NCBI RefSeq assembly: GCF_004403985.1
Contig: NZ_SOHL01000008.1
Location: 186,001-250,000 of the forward strand
Origin: Cryobacterium gelidum
GTDB lineage: Bacteria; Actinomycetota; Actinomycetes; Actinomycetales; Microbacteriaceae
Length of the DNA stretch: 64,000 nt
Direction of reading: 5' to 3'
Every line of letters starts with the position of its first letter. The first letter of the stretch is position 1. The translations under genes were made by a program, and so were the position numbers. Of the stretch, positions 44,934 through 54,126 are shown piece by piece. The notes under the pieces are model-generated. The model was not told the origin of the DNA, did no database searches, and saw only the letters and a list, made by a program, of their open reading frames with translations.

Positions 44934-45920
44934 ATGAACAGCACTGAGACCGCCACCCTTTTTCAACATCCCGACCGCAACCTCGCCATGGAGCTCGTGC
45001 GTGCCACCGAGGCCGCCGCTATCCGGGCTGTTCCCTTCATCGGCCGCGGCGACAAGAACGCTGCCGACAAGGCCGCCGTCGACGCCATGCGAGTCTTCCT
45101 CGGCACCGTCAACTTTGACGGACTCATCGTGATCGGTGAGGGTGAAAAAGATGATGCCCCCATGCTTTTCAACGGCGAGCACGTCGGCAATGGCCGCGGC
45201 CCCGCCTGCGACATCGCCGTCGATCCCATCGACGGCACGAGTCTCACGGCCGCCGGCCGTCAGAACGCCATCTCCGTCATCGCTGTCTCGGACCGCGGCA
45301 CTATGCTCGACGCTTCCTCGATCTTCTACATGGACAAGATAGTCACCGGTGCGGCCGGGCGCGGCGTCGTCAGCCTCGACCAGCCGATTGCCGACAACAT
45401 CCGTGACCTGGCCCAGGCCATGAAGAAGCCGGTGGGGGAAATCACCATCGCTGTACTCGACCGCCCCCGCCACGCCGGCCTGATCGACGCGATTCGCAGC
45501 GCCGGTGCCGGTACCCGTCTGATGCTCGACGGCGACGTTGCCGGCGGCATCAATGCTGCCCGCTACGAGACCCGCATTGACATGTGCGTCGGCGTTGGCG
45601 GAAGCCCGGAGGGCATCACCACGGCCTGCGCGCTCAAGGCGCTTGGCGGCTACATGCAGGGACGCCTCGCCCCGAAGGACGACGCAGAACGCGCCAGAGG
45701 CGTCGCGGCCGGGCTCGACATCGACAAGCTGCTCGAGATCGACGACATGGTCAGCGGAGACAACACGTTCTTCGTGGCGACGGGTGTGACCGATGGCGGA
45801 CTCGTCGACGGTGTGCGTCGCAAGGGCCCGATGATTCGCACCGAAAGCATCGTGCTGCGCTCACGTTCGGGCACGTCCCGTCGTGTCATCGCGGAGCACC
45901 TCGCCGAGAAGTGGCTGTAA
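44934..45920 (+). CDS. glpX: Class II fructose-1,6-bisphosphatase
   Basis: Gluconeogenic phosphatase, 328 aa. The metal site is IGEGEKDDAPMLFNGE, DIAVDPIDGTSLTAAGRQ and GGSPEGITTACALKALGG. The ATG at 44934 follows GGGAGGACCTT. Adjacent and opposite to the aldolase gene, with a shared 155-bp intergenic region that probably contains both promoters. Confidence 0.96.
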   Translation: MNSTETATLFQHPDRNLAMELVRATEAAAIRAVPFIGRGDKNAADKAAVDAMRVFLGTVNFDGLIVIGEGEKDDAPMLFNGEHVGNGRGPACDIAVDPIDGTSLTAAGRQNAISVIAVSDRGTMLDASSIFYMDKIVTGAAGRGVVSLDQPIADNIRDLAQAMKKPVGEITIAVLDRPRHAGLIDAIRSAGAGTRLMLDGDVAGGINAARYETRIDMCVGVGGSPEGITTACALKALGGYMQGRLAPKDDAERARGVAAGLDIDKLLEIDDMVSGDNTFFVATGVTDGGLVDGVRRKGPMIRTESIVLRSRSGTSRRVIAEHLAEKWL

Positions 45921-45950
45921 GCGCCCCGATCGAACGCTGGTTCGTCACCG

Positions 45951-45998
45951 AAACTGCACGCCTCGAGTCTGTTCGTTCAAACCCGAGACGTGCAGTTT
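45951..45998 (+). terminator. Terminator after glpX
   Basis: AAACTGCACG (45951-45960) pairs with CGTGCAGTTT (45989-45998), and the inner CTCG/CGAG extends the stem past a one-base bulge. A TTTTT-like run overlaps the 3' arm and its flank (45995-46000). It also serves the convergent rmuC gene. Confidence 0.85.
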
Positions 45999-46029
45999 TT
46001 CGATTCAAACTTCTGCATCGTGCTTCGAA

Positions 46030-47517
46030 CTACACACGTACGTCGGTGTCGGTGAAGTCGGTCAGGTCCAGTTCGACGGCATCGACTTCATCAACATCAA
46101 CATCAACATCAAGTTCATCGACAGCGAGTTCACTGACAGCGAGTCCATCCGGGTCCGGCTCGGCGGTGTCCAGTTCGGCGGTGTCCAGCTCTGCCGCGTC
46201 CACACCGGATACCGGTGCCTCCAATTCGGGCGCGGTCAGTTTGCGCGGTGAATCGTGAATGATGGCCGGTTCGGTGAGCAGCCCGATCTTGGTCTGGTCA
46301 ATCCCCGGAAACTGCCGGGCGGTCACGAGCACCCGGGACTCCAGCGAGTTGGCGAACTTGTTGTAGCTGTCCACCGTGCGCTCCAGCGCTTTGCGCAGCG
46401 ACTCGGCATGGCCCGACAGCGCACCGAGTCGCTGGTACAAGGCGTTGCCGAGGTCGAAGAGTTTCTGCGCCTCATCGGTCACCGCCTGCTGCTGCCAGGT
46501 GAAGGCCACCGTCTTGAGTACCGCCCACAGGTTCACCGGCGACGCCAGAGCCACCCGCTTACTGAACGAGTAATCCAGAATCGATGGGTCAGCCTCGAGC
46601 GCTGCCGACAGCAGGGATTCGCTCGGAATGAACGCGATCACGAACTCCGGGCTGGCATCGAACCCTTCCCAGTAGGTCTTCTTGGCCAGGGCATCGATGT
46701 GAGCGCGCACGGCCTTGACGTGCTTGTCGATCAGTACCTTGCGACGTGCGCCTTCCTCGCCGGTGGCCGTATAGGGAATGGTGCTCGCCTCGATGTAGTG
46801 CTCGAGCGGAACCTTGGCGTCGATCGCGATTGACTTGTTGCCGGGCAGGCGCACGACCATGTCCGGGCGGCCGAGCCCGGCATCCGTGCTGATGTTGGTC
46901 TGCGTAGTGAAATCCACATACTGGGCGAGGCCGGCGGCTTCGACAACGCGCCGCAGCTGGGTTTCACCCCAGACGCCGCGGGTGCTGTTGGAACGCAGCG
47001 CGCTCGCGAGTGATTCGGTTGTCACCCGTAGCTGCTGGTCAGAAATTTGGGCCTGCTTGAGCTGCTCCGAGAGCGAACCGTACTGTGCGCTGCGCTGGGT
47101 TTCCAGCTCGGTGACCTTCTCCTGCATGGTGCGCAAGGTCTCACGCACGGGGCTGAGGGCCTCCAGCACGAGGTGTTCGCGCTTCTCCCGCTCGGACTGC
47201 AACTGCTGGTCAGAGCGTTGCCGTTCGACGGTCTCGCGCGCCCGCGCACGGTCATGGTCGATCTGCGCGGTGAGACCGTCGACCGTCGCGAGCGCGGCCG
47301 ATAACTCACTCTGCAGGGCGGCGCGAACGGCTGCCTCGCCGGCCCGGGCCTCGGCGAGGGCCACCTGATGGCGTGCCTCAAGAACGGCGGGGTCGTCCAC
47401 GACCGGGTCGTCGCCGGCAGCGCCCGAGCGGCGACGTTGCACCAGTACCAGAGTCAGCAGGGCGCCCAGGGCAGCGCCGATGACGAGACCGACAATCAAA
47501 CTCAGTAGTGGATCCAT
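46030..47517 (-). CDS. rmuC: RmuC family DNA recombination protein
   Basis: A 495-aa RmuC, which limits inversion at short repeats in E. coli. It has an N-terminal TM (LIVGLVIGAALGALLTLVLV), a long coiled coil (about 45-165), and an endonuclease-like core (RGVWGETQLRRVVEAAGL, GRPDMVVRLPGNKSIAIDAK, FIPSESLLSAALE). The last 70 residues are acidic and repetitive (ELDTAELDTAE, DVDVDVDEVD), coded by short tandem repeats at about 46089-46111 and 46161-46190. This tail is species-specific and could vary in length. Confidence 0.93.
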   Translation of the reverse strand: MDPLLSLIVGLVIGAALGALLTLVLVQRRRSGAAGDDPVVDDPAVLEARHQVALAEARAGEAAVRAALQSELSAALATVDGLTAQIDHDRARARETVERQRSDQQLQSEREKREHLVLEALSPVRETLRTMQEKVTELETQRSAQYGSLSEQLKQAQISDQQLRVTTESLASALRSNSTRGVWGETQLRRVVEAAGLAQYVDFTTQTNISTDAGLGRPDMVVRLPGNKSIAIDAKVPLEHYIEASTIPYTATGEEGARRKVLIDKHVKAVRAHIDALAKKTYWEGFDASPEFVIAFIPSESLLSAALEADPSILDYSFSKRVALASPVNLWAVLKTVAFTWQQQAVTDEAQKLFDLGNALYQRLGALSGHAESLRKALERTVDSYNKFANSLESRVLVTARQFPGIDQTKIGLLTEPAIIHDSPRKLTAPELEAPVSGVDAAELDTAELDTAEPDPDGLAVSELAVDELDVDVDVDEVDAVELDLTDFTDTDVRV

Positions 47518-47591
47518 GCTTGAAGTCTGCCAGCGCCCACCGACATCGCCGAAATGACACTCGGATCAAGCGAATTGCTGACGCAGCCTGA

Positions 47592-48206
47592 CTAGCTGAG
47601 CGCCATCGGACCGTGCGTCTGTGCGTGTTCCCTGGTGGCTACCGGCCCGATGACGCCGACCTTGACCCGGGTCACGTGGGCGAGCTGCTCAAGCGTGTCC
47701 ACCTCGTGGCGTTTGGCCGCGTGAATGATGATGGCCGCGCACGCCTCGGCGTCGGCGAGAGCGTTATGGTGCGAAAAGTCCTCAAAACCGGCCGCCATGG
47801 CCGCAACCGGCAGCCGATACGACTCCAGATGATAGGTGCGGCGGGCCACCTGCAGGCTGCAGACATAGCGAATGTCGGGCACCGGCTGACCGGTCACGAG
47901 CGACGCCGTCTTGATCACGCCGAGGTCGAACCCGGCATTGTGGGCCACAAGGTCGTCGCCGTCGACGAAGGCGACCAGGCGCTCCAGTTGCTCGCTCCAG
48001 GTGGCTGCACCCACGACATTCGCCGCCGTAATGCCGTGAATGCGGGTGTTCCACTCGGAGAAAGCGTCGTGACCGGGCGGCGGCTGAATGAGCCAGTAGG
48101 CCGAATCGACGACTATGCCGTCACGCACTTTGACCATCCCGACCGAGCACGCCGAGGCGCTCGAGGAGTTGGCGGTTTCGAAATCGATCGCGGTGAAATT
48201 CAGCAC
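47592..48206 (-). CDS. DnaQ-like 3'-5' exonuclease
   Basis: A 204-aa DEDD nuclease: FTAIDFETANSSSASACSVG (Exo I, Asp and Glu), LVAHNAGFDLGVIK (Exo II) and SHHNALADAEACAAIII (Exo III). The absence of a polymerase or helicase domain suggests a stand-alone RNase T/exonuclease-like enzyme. The gene is divergent from ychF with a 64-bp gap. Confidence 0.92.
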   Translation of the reverse strand: MLNFTAIDFETANSSSASACSVGMVKVRDGIVVDSAYWLIQPPPGHDAFSEWNTRIHGITAANVVGAATWSEQLERLVAFVDGDDLVAHNAGFDLGVIKTASLVTGQPVPDIRYVCSLQVARRTYHLESYRLPVAAMAAGFEDFSHHNALADAEACAAIIIHAAKRHEVDTLEQLAHVTRVKVGVIGPVATREHAQTHGPMALS

Positions 48207-48270
48207 CCCCTATGTTCTCACGGGCCACCGACAGAGCCCGCGTCTCGAGCTGCCGGTAGAATGATCTCTC

Positions 48271-49359
48271 GTGGCTCTTACTATTGCAATCGTCGGACTG
48301 CCCAATGTTGGCAAGTCCACCCTCTTCAACGCCCTGACCAAGAACAACGTGCTCGCAGCGAACTACCCGTTCGCGACGATCGAGCCCAACGTTGGAATCG
48401 TGAACCTTCCCGACTCGCGCCTGGCCGACCTGGCAACCATTTACGGCAGCAAGGCCCTGCTGCCGGCACCGGTGTCGTTCGTCGACATCGCCGGCATCGT
48501 GCGTGGCGCGAGCGAGGGGGAGGGGCTCGGCAACAAGTTCCTCGCCAACATTCGCGAAGCGGATGCCATCGCCCAGGTCATCCGCGGCTTCGACGACCCC
48601 GACGTCGTCCACGTCGACGGCAAGGTCAACCCGGCTGGCGACATGGAAACCATCAACACCGAGCTGATTCTCGCCGACCTGCAGACCCTCGAGAAGGCCG
48701 TGCTGCGCTTCGAAAAAGAGGTCAAGGGCCGCAAGCTGCCCGCCATCGTGCTGGAGACCGCGCTCAAGGCGCAGGCCATTCTCGACGGCGGCCAGCCGCT
48801 GTCCTCGGCCACGCTCGACATCGAGCCGATCCGCGAACTCGGCCTGCTTACCGCCAAGCCCTTCATCTATGTCTTCAACGTCGATGAGGCCGTGTTGCAG
48901 GACCAGGCCAGGCTCGACACCCTCGCCGCGCTCGTCGCTCCGGCGAACGCCGTGTTCCTCGACGCGAAGCTTGAGTCCGAGCTGAGCGAACTCAACGCCG
49001 AAGACGCCGCCGAGATGCTCGCCTCGACCGGTCAGGCCGAGAGTGGACTCGACCAGCTCGCGCGCATCGGCTTCGACACCCTCGGCCTGCAGACCTATCT
49101 CACGGCCGGCCCCAAAGAGTGCCGCGCCTGGACCATTCACAAGGGTTGGACCGCGCCGCAGGCCGCTGGAGTCATCCACACCGACTTCCAGAAGGGTTTC
49201 ATCAAGGCGGAGATCTTCTCCTTCGAGGACCTCATGGCAGCCGGTTCGATTGCCGAGGCCCGTTCCAAAGGCAAGGCGCGCATCGAGGGCAAGGAATACG
49301 TCATGCAAGACGGCGACGTGGTGGAGTTCCGCTTTCAAGCAACCTCTGGCCAGAAGTAA
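48271..49359 (+). CDS. ychF: Redox-regulated ATPase YchF
   Basis: A 362-aa Obg-like GTPase-fold protein that binds ATP and associates with ribosomes. G1 is [16 protein letters not shown]3 is [20 protein letters not shown], and the C-terminal TGS-like domain has [20 protein letters not shown] and [16 protein letters not shown]. It is the last clear backbone gene before the accessory region. Confidence 0.96.
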   Translation: MALTIAIVGLPNVGKSTLFNALTKNNVLAANYPFATIEPNVGIVNLPDSRLADLATIYGSKALLPAPVSFVDIAGIVRGASEGEGLGNKFLANIREADAIAQVIRGFDDPDVVHVDGKVNPAGDMETINTELILADLQTLEKAVLRFEKEVKGRKLPAIVLETALKAQAILDGGQPLSSATLDIEPIRELGLLTAKPFIYVFNVDEAVLQDQARLDTLAALVAPANAVFLDAKLESELSELNAEDAAEMLASTGQAESGLDQLARIGFDTLGLQTYLTAGPKECRAWTIHKGWTAPQAAGVIHTDFQKGFIKAEIFSFEDLMAAGSIAEARSKGKARIEGKEYVMQDGDVVEFRFQATSGQK

Positions 49360-49612
49360 GGAACGAACCTTAGCCGACTACTTCGATGCCGTAGTCGACG
49401 GCAAAGTCCCTGGCCCCGTCGACCTGTGGGTTCTCTACGAGCAGGCTGGCGCGATCTTGCTCACCGCCGCCGCCGACCTTGGCGAGTTTAAGGCGGAGTC
49501 CGTGCATCTCAAAGCGTCAGACGACAGCGTGACGATCAACCGGAAGACGCCTTCCGAAGCGCGGGCGGTCCTCGACGATCTAAGCCTCAGCTATAAGTAT
49601 TCGTTCTATTGA
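49360..49612 (+). pseudogene. Remnant: C-terminal fragment of an unrecognised protein
   Basis: Overlapping the ychF end, a frame reads ...RTLADYFDAVVDGKVPG, then VDLWVLYEQAGAILLTAAAD and ends SYKYSFY at 49612. About 80 codons look protein-like (balanced amino acids), but there is no ATG/GTG/TTG start near 49350-49400 and the upstream frame lies inside ychF. It seems to be a 3' fragment of a hypothetical gene left by a deletion at the core/accessory junction. Confidence 0.45.
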
Positions 49613-49678
49613 TTGTCGGTCCGGTCGGACGCCAGAACTCGTTCTACTGTGTACCTATGGGCAGGCCAGCGCCGCATC

Positions 49679-49990
49679 ATGGTCACGATCACGAATCCGT
49701 CGCACGTGTCTACCGAGGGGCTGAAGAGCGTCATGGTGAAGTTCTTTCAGAGCACGCCGAGCGCCGTGCTGGTCATCGCCGGTGGGCGCAGAGCGCTGGT
49801 ACAAGCAAAAGTTCGTCGTTCGGGTCGCTGCGTGGTTGGGTGTTCTCATTTCCGCGCCCATCATCGCGTGGTTGATCGCGTTATTCGGATCGAACTCGAA
49901 AAGGCCAGTCACCAACGGTGAGGGCTTGTCGTTTCCGGCCCTCGCCGACCCGGTCAGCGTGTTCGGTTACGGTAAATCGAATCGATTAAT
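49679..49990 (+). pseudogene. Likely frameshifted small membrane protein
   Basis: An ATG at 49679 opens MVTITNPSHVSTEGLK and reaches AVLVIAGG. From there the +1 frame continues plausibly as AERWYKQKFVVRVAAWLG and then a TM (LISAPIIAWLIALFG). Removing one G from the run at about 49780-49786 would join the two. The joined product would be about 80-110 aa; the 3' end is unclear. The remaining bases up to 50120 show no recognisable gene. Confidence 0.35.
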
Positions 49991-50120
49991 TGCAAATTCT
50001 TGCTCGGTCGGCGTAGCACTTGTCGCAGAAACCGCCAGCCCCACGAGTTGGTGCGTGCGAACGACGGGCAGGCACGACGCCGGCTGCACGACAGGCAGCG
50101 TCCTTTCCGCTACGCTCAGT

Positions 50121-50891
50121 TCAATTCACCGTTCTCGGGGGGCTATAGCACAGCCTCGAGTACTGGATCAGTGCCTTAGCAACCGGCGGGCGTGCCAGCA
50201 GCTGCACGGCGTTCGAATCGGGGGCATCGCGGGTGCTGGCAGCGAGTTGCTCACCCTGCTCGCCGATCGACTGAGCGTAATACGCCCAGTTGACGACGGT
50301 GACGAATGTATTCGAAGTCCACTGGCGAGCGACGAGCTTGGCGACAGCCTGCGTACCGGCATTTGTCCATTCGGATCCGCGCCCGGGCTCCTCTGGTCGC
50401 TCGTCCGGTACTATCACGTTGAAAATCCCTTGGCACGCGGCATCGACTACCAGTTCCGCGGTAACCTCTTCGAAATCCTCCCGGAACTTCGAAGAGCCCG
50501 AGTACACGCTGGGTGTTAGGGTCGCCTCCACCACGCCATCGGCGCCAGCTTGCAGCTGCGGGCTATAACTCGCGTAGCGAGCGTCAACGACATCCGCAGC
50601 CAACCGCAGCGTCGCGATGTCATTGTCCGCGAGCATCGTTTCAGTCGACGTGAGCAGACGATTACGCAGCTTCAAATCGTCCGGAGATAACTGCTCGTCG
50701 GCAATTCCCTTCAAGGAGTTTCGGGCTTCCACCACGTCATCGATCTTTGGCACCGCTGCATCAATCACCTGATTCGCCCGTCCCAGGGCCAACTTCGCTA
50801 CCTGAGTGGTACCGCTACAAGCGGTGCACACGGTCAGAACTAGCGCACAAACTAGGGTTACTCTTACGCGGCCGACACCGTCACCATGCAT
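50121..50891 (-). CDS. Hypothetical lipoprotein
   Basis: A 256-aa lipoprotein with signal VTLVCALVLTVCTAC and lipidated C25. The mature part is helical (VIDAAVPKIDDVVEARNSLK, SPDDLKLRNRLLTSTETML) with no recognised domain; Gln, Asn and Ser are frequent. The codon usage is less GC3-biased than in the backbone. Function unknown. Surface-exposed. Confidence 0.7.
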   Translation of the reverse strand: MHGDGVGRVRVTLVCALVLTVCTACSGTTQVAKLALGRANQVIDAAVPKIDDVVEARNSLKGIADEQLSPDDLKLRNRLLTSTETMLADNDIATLRLAADVVDARYASYSPQLQAGADGVVEATLTPSVYSGSSKFREDFEEVTAELVVDAACQGIFNVIVPDERPEEPGRGSEWTNAGTQAVAKLVARQWTSNTFVTVVNWAYYAQSIGEQGEQLAASTRDAPDSNAVQLLARPPVAKALIQYSRLCYSPPRTVN

Positions 50892-51094
50892 TGCGTCCTC
50901 CAGCTCGTTGCGGACAACATACTCGCCGCCCCCGTGGGCGACAAGGCAGTTCGAGCGGCCGTCCAGAGCCCTCCGATCCGATCAGCAATGTTCGCCGCAT
51001 TTCGAGCGCGGCGTCTGTGGAGGGGGCGAGCAGCAAACATGAGCAGGGTCCGGCTGGCTGATCCCCGTTCTTAGGCTCTCTTCCGAGGTCGCTC

Positions 51095-51214
51095 CTAAGT
51101 TGAGTAGTCCTTGGCATCGGGCCACTTTTCTTCCCAGCCTCGGTTCTGAGGATGGCTCGACAGTCGCTGTCGGATGTCGATGAGGACTTCGTTGACGTCA
51201 GGTAGGAGCGCCAT
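51095..51214 (-). CDS. 39-aa small ORF, uncertain
   Basis: Reads MALLPDVNEVLIDIRQRLSS then HPQNRGWEEKWPDAKDYST. Directly upstream, a 21-codon ORF (MGQKPAHVLRTNVTDRTFVRK) ends in TAA touching this ATG. Both have protein-like composition and could be tails of a broken gene or tiny proteins. There is no ribosome site beyond AAAG. Kept because the frame and composition are suggestive. Confidence 0.25.
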   Translation of the reverse strand: MALLPDVNEVLIDIRQRLSSHPQNRGWEEKWPDAKDYST

Positions 51215-51305
51215 TTACTTTCGGACGAAGGTGCGGTCCGTCACATTGGTGCGAAGCACGTGGGCCGGTTTCTGGCCCATTTCGTTTTGAAAATGGGATT
51301 GCGAG

Positions 51306-51587
51306 TCAGTTCGAGAGAGCGTTTGTCCCGAACACCTGGAATGCGCTGTAGAGCTGTTCTAGCGCGTCCGCGGCATCCGGTGTGGTCTTAAGCTCGATGC
51401 CGATGCCGATGCCGATGCCGATGCCGATGCCGATGCCGATGCCGATGCCGATGTAGTCGTTGGCGTACCCGCGCGTGAACCATGCTTTCTCTTCAAAGCC
51501 GCGTCCCTCCCAGCGGGAGCCGAGACTTCGGGCACGGCTGATCGTAAACTCGCCGTCAAACTCAGCGGCTTCCAGGGGCATCATCAC
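51306..51587 (-). CDS. Hypothetical protein with expanded Ile-Gly repeat
   Basis: A 93-aa ORF: FDGEFTISRARSLGSRWEGR, KAWFTRGYANDY, nine Ile-Gly pairs, then IELKTTPDAADALEQLYSAF. The ends look like an immunity-protein-like or DUF6301-type small domain in which a short IGIGI strand has been expanded. The repeats come from the hexanucleotide array at 51395-51453. Function unknown; possibly broken. Confidence 0.5.
   Translation of the reverse strand: MMMPLEAAEFDGEFTISRARSLGSRWEGRGFEEKAWFTRGYANDYIGIGIGIGIGIGIGIGIGIELKTTPDAADALEQLYSAFQVFGTNALSN
51395..51453 (-). repeat. Hexanucleotide repeat array (CGATGC)n inside a gene
   Basis: CGATGC repeats nine times without mismatch from 51395, plus CGATG of a tenth unit. 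It codes for Ile-Gly pairs on the minus strand. Copy changes keep the frame, so it alters protein length rather than phase. Confidence 0.95.
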
Positions 51588-51766
51588 CGCTAGGTTTCGG
51601 TGACGACGACGCGACGGCCTGGCTGCTGCTGAGTCTGCTCAGCATGGGCCAAGCGACCGAGGCAGCAAATTTATGGTCCTCGTCTTCAAATCCGCAATTT
51701 TTCCTATGCAAAGATGTGAGTGGTGCAGGACGCCGATAGGTCGGTACTGGAACTCTGGGGGACGCT

Positions 51767-52432
51767 ATGACTGACACGACCAGTGAGCTTGGACCTTCTC
51801 GACTTCAGAAGGCCGTCGAAGCGATTGCTATCTCGCCGAAGGATGCCGCGAAGCTAGTAGACGGGTATCGCCGGTCCTTCCGGAAGAAGTTCGAGCGAGA
51901 GCCCGAGACCCCTGCAGACAAGCGTCGGATCGCCTCGAAGGTGATCGATCGTTACTCGAAATTCGCGGCTGCGACGGGGGCGGCGGCCGCATTGCCCGGC
52001 GTAATTCCCGGAGTTGGAACTGCGGTCGCAGTTATCGGGGGCGGTGCAGCTGACATTGCCGCCAGTCTCAAGATCCAGATCGATATGTGTATGTGCTTGG
52101 TGGACGTCTTCACGGAGGAAATGAGTAGTGAGGACAAGAAGCACCTCGCTTTCGTCCTCGCGCTAGCGGGTTCCCTCGAGGGGCTTGCAACGAATACCGG
52201 CAAGGTGGCCGTCGAGAAGGTGGCCCAGAAGCTCGTGTTCCAGTACATCAGGGGCCCAGCTCTCGTGACGATCAAGGAGCTGTTCAAGAAAGTCGGCGTG
52301 ACCTTCCTACAGAAAACCGCCGCAAAGGCCATACCCGCTGGGGTTGGAGTCGTGTTCAGCGGTTCGACCAACTATGTACTGACGACGGTCGTCGGAAAAA
52401 TTGCTGTCACCGTCCTCGCCAAAGACGTGTGA
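51767..52432 (+). CDS. EcsC-like hydrophobic helical protein
   Basis: A 221-aa protein. After an N-terminal charged helix (RRSFRKKFEREPETPADKRR) a Gly/Ala-rich stretch follows: GAAAALPGVIPGVGTAVAV and GGGAADIAASLKIQIDMCM. The C-terminal half is amphipathic with FSGSTNYVLTTVVGK. The pattern is like EcsC-family proteins, although the EcsC core signature is not complete. Well placed start (GGGGGACGCT before ATG). Function unknown; possibly membrane-associated. Confidence 0.55.
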   Translation: MTDTTSELGPSRLQKAVEAIAISPKDAAKLVDGYRRSFRKKFEREPETPADKRRIASKVIDRYSKFAAATGAAAALPGVIPGVGTAVAVIGGGAADIAASLKIQIDMCMCLVDVFTEEMSSEDKKHLAFVLALAGSLEGLATNTGKVAVEKVAQKLVFQYIRGPALVTIKELFKKVGVTFLQKTAAKAIPAGVGVVFSGSTNYVLTTVVGKIAVTVLAKDV

Positions 52433-52548
52433 GTCAAGGATGAGGACGGTGGATGCTGAACGAACCGCTTGACCAACGCACAGTTTTAGAAATGGCTGAG
52501 GCAGGCAGCCCGGGACGCAGGTACCGAGCAGGCTGACCGTGGCGGCGC

Positions 52549-53286
52549 TCAGTGATCGTTTACGGATAATTCCGCGGTGTTTGAGCGCTGATTCAACGTG
52601 TGCTGGAGCTGCGCAAGTTGTTCTCCCAGAGCTCGGATCTCACCGCGTGTCGCCGCTTGCTCATCCTCTTCCTGTTGTGAAACGCGCTCGACGATCCACG
52701 AGGCGAGGGTCGCTGTCACGACGCCGAGAAGTGCCACACCACCGAGCATAAGCGCGCCGGCTATCAGGCGTCCTTGTGTTGTCACAGGAGCAAAATCGCC
52801 GTATCCGACCGTTGTCACGGTGACGAATGCCCACCAGAGAGCGTCACCAAAATTTGTGATGGTCGGATCTGGGGCGGCCCGTTCGGTATCGAGAACAGCG
52901 AGTGCGGCGACGAATACCAGCAGGGCCGCTGCGCCGGCGACGTAGATGACGACGCGGCCTCGGAAGGCGGCACCGGCGGTGCGTTGGAGCACAGCCAGCA
53001 GGGTGACCAGGCGAAGTAGTCGAAGTGGCCGGAAGAGGGGGAGAGCAACGATCAGAAGGTCGAAGACGTGCGTGTAGAACCACTTCCACCGTCTGGGTGC
53101 AAGAGTGAGGTTAGCCAGGTAGTCCAGGGCAAACATCACCCAAGTGGCGGTGATTACGGTTTCGGCAACGCGGTCAGCAGGGCCACGGAGGTCGCCGATG
53201 ACTGCCCATGTGTAGGCGACGAGAAATATCACTGCGGCGGCCGTCAGCGGCCATTCAGAAAGGCGCTGCCAGCGAGATTGGGTCAT
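52549..53286 (-). CDS. Potassium channel (voltage-gated-type, KvAP-like)
   Basis: A 245-aa channel subunit. S1-S4-like helices include RPLRLLRLVTLLAVLQR (basic residues at spacing of three, like an S4 sensor), then the pore helix and selectivity filter WWAFVTVTTVGYGDFAP (158-165 region) and S6. The C-terminal tail (about 202-232, RGEIRALGEQLAQLQHTL) is a coiled coil that would assemble the tetramer. K+ flux across the cytoplasmic membrane is expected. Confidence 0.92.
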   Translation of the reverse strand: MTQSRWQRLSEWPLTAAAVIFLVAYTWAVIGDLRGPADRVAETVITATWVMFALDYLANLTLAPRRWKWFYTHVFDLLIVALPLFRPLRLLRLVTLLAVLQRTAGAAFRGRVVIYVAGAAALLVFVAALAVLDTERAAPDPTITNFGDALWWAFVTVTTVGYGDFAPVTTQGRLIAGALMLGGVALLGVVTATLASWIVERVSQQEEDEQAATRGEIRALGEQLAQLQHTLNQRSNTAELSVNDH

Positions 53287-53641
53287 CCCTTGATGATGTC
53301 AGCGCGCGTACCCATCGACGACCAGTCTCGTGGAGAGCCAGCGCTTGTCAGGCTCTGGGCCGGTCGGAAACGCATCAACCTGGCCGCCTACGTTGTTGGG
53401 CCTTCGAACGAGAGTGACGTTCGTCAGTCACGTTCTCGGTCACGGGTGTACATGCCCAAACGGTCGGCGACCTCACCACGAAGCGTGCTGAGTTCGAGAA
53501 TAGATGCGATGCAGCGAGGGCTGTAGTTGTGCCGATCAGCACTTCTCAGCGGCACTCTGGCGGGACCGACTGGACCCAGGCACTACACCGAAGACAATCG
53601 TGCCCGACACCGGAGGCGCACCCGTTGAGAGCTCACGAAGT
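53287..53641. other. Region with a degenerate copy of the next small gene
   Basis: No intact gene is visible. On the minus strand, 53430-53515 reads IASILELSTLRGEVADRLGM, which is clearly related to ITSMLELGTPKVKVADRLGL in the small gene at 53642-53830. The two DNA segments agree at roughly 50 of 71 bases by eye, so this is a decayed tandem duplicate. The rest shows nothing recognisable. Confidence 0.4.
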
Positions 53642-53830
53642 TCAGGCGATGGGAGACTTCTTGATATCGCGGAGCGCGAGTCCAAGTCGGTCGGCGACCT
53701 TGACCTTGGGCGTTCCGAGTTCGAGCATGGATGTGATCACTGCCGCAGTGGCCGTGCGGGCAGCCGTGCTCTGCTTTGCTGCACGTTCCTGAATAGTAAA
53801 ACCAAGTGCAGGGATCGGTAGGGCAGGCAT
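53642..53830 (-). CDS. 62-aa hypothetical protein (intact copy of a duplicated family)
   Basis: Encodes MPALPIPALGFTIQERAAKQ with a C-terminal ITSMLELGTPKVKVADRLGL and DIKKSPIA. The last part resembles a short helix-turn-helix. A purine-rich GGAGCCTCG lies ahead of the ATG. Its related but damaged neighbour is upstream at 53430-53515. Function unknown. Confidence 0.35.
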   Translation of the reverse strand: MPALPIPALGFTIQERAAKQSTAARTATAAVITSMLELGTPKVKVADRLGLALRDIKKSPIA

Positions 53831-54126
53831 CGAGGCTCCGGGCGAGTTGCGGCGTGAGGGGCGTCTCGACGGGCGCGGCGGGGGTACTCGAATCAGCGGA
53901 GTGACGTGGACTGACCATGCGATTCTTCCCTCAGATGGCGCAAGTTCAGAGTCAGACTAGCCCGCAGACAGGGCTCCAGTCGAGCCCGTCTCGCGACGCA
54001 GCACAGCGTCTTTCGAGCCGGGCGGAAGCGTTCCTAGTTCGGGACAGTCAGCCATTGCTCGAACTCAAGGTCCAGGAAGACAGTGTGCCTGGCGTCGGTG
54101 TCGGTGGCCCGCGATACCGTGGTGAG

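Noticed and set aside
48121-49338. 405-codon minus-strand frame opposite ychF
   Set aside because: Antisense shadow; repeated Gly/Val/Asp/Glu runs mirror the YchF codons.
51395-51453. Possible CRISPR-like repeat array
   Set aside because: Units are six bases with no spacers, so this is a microsatellite inside a gene, not CRISPR.
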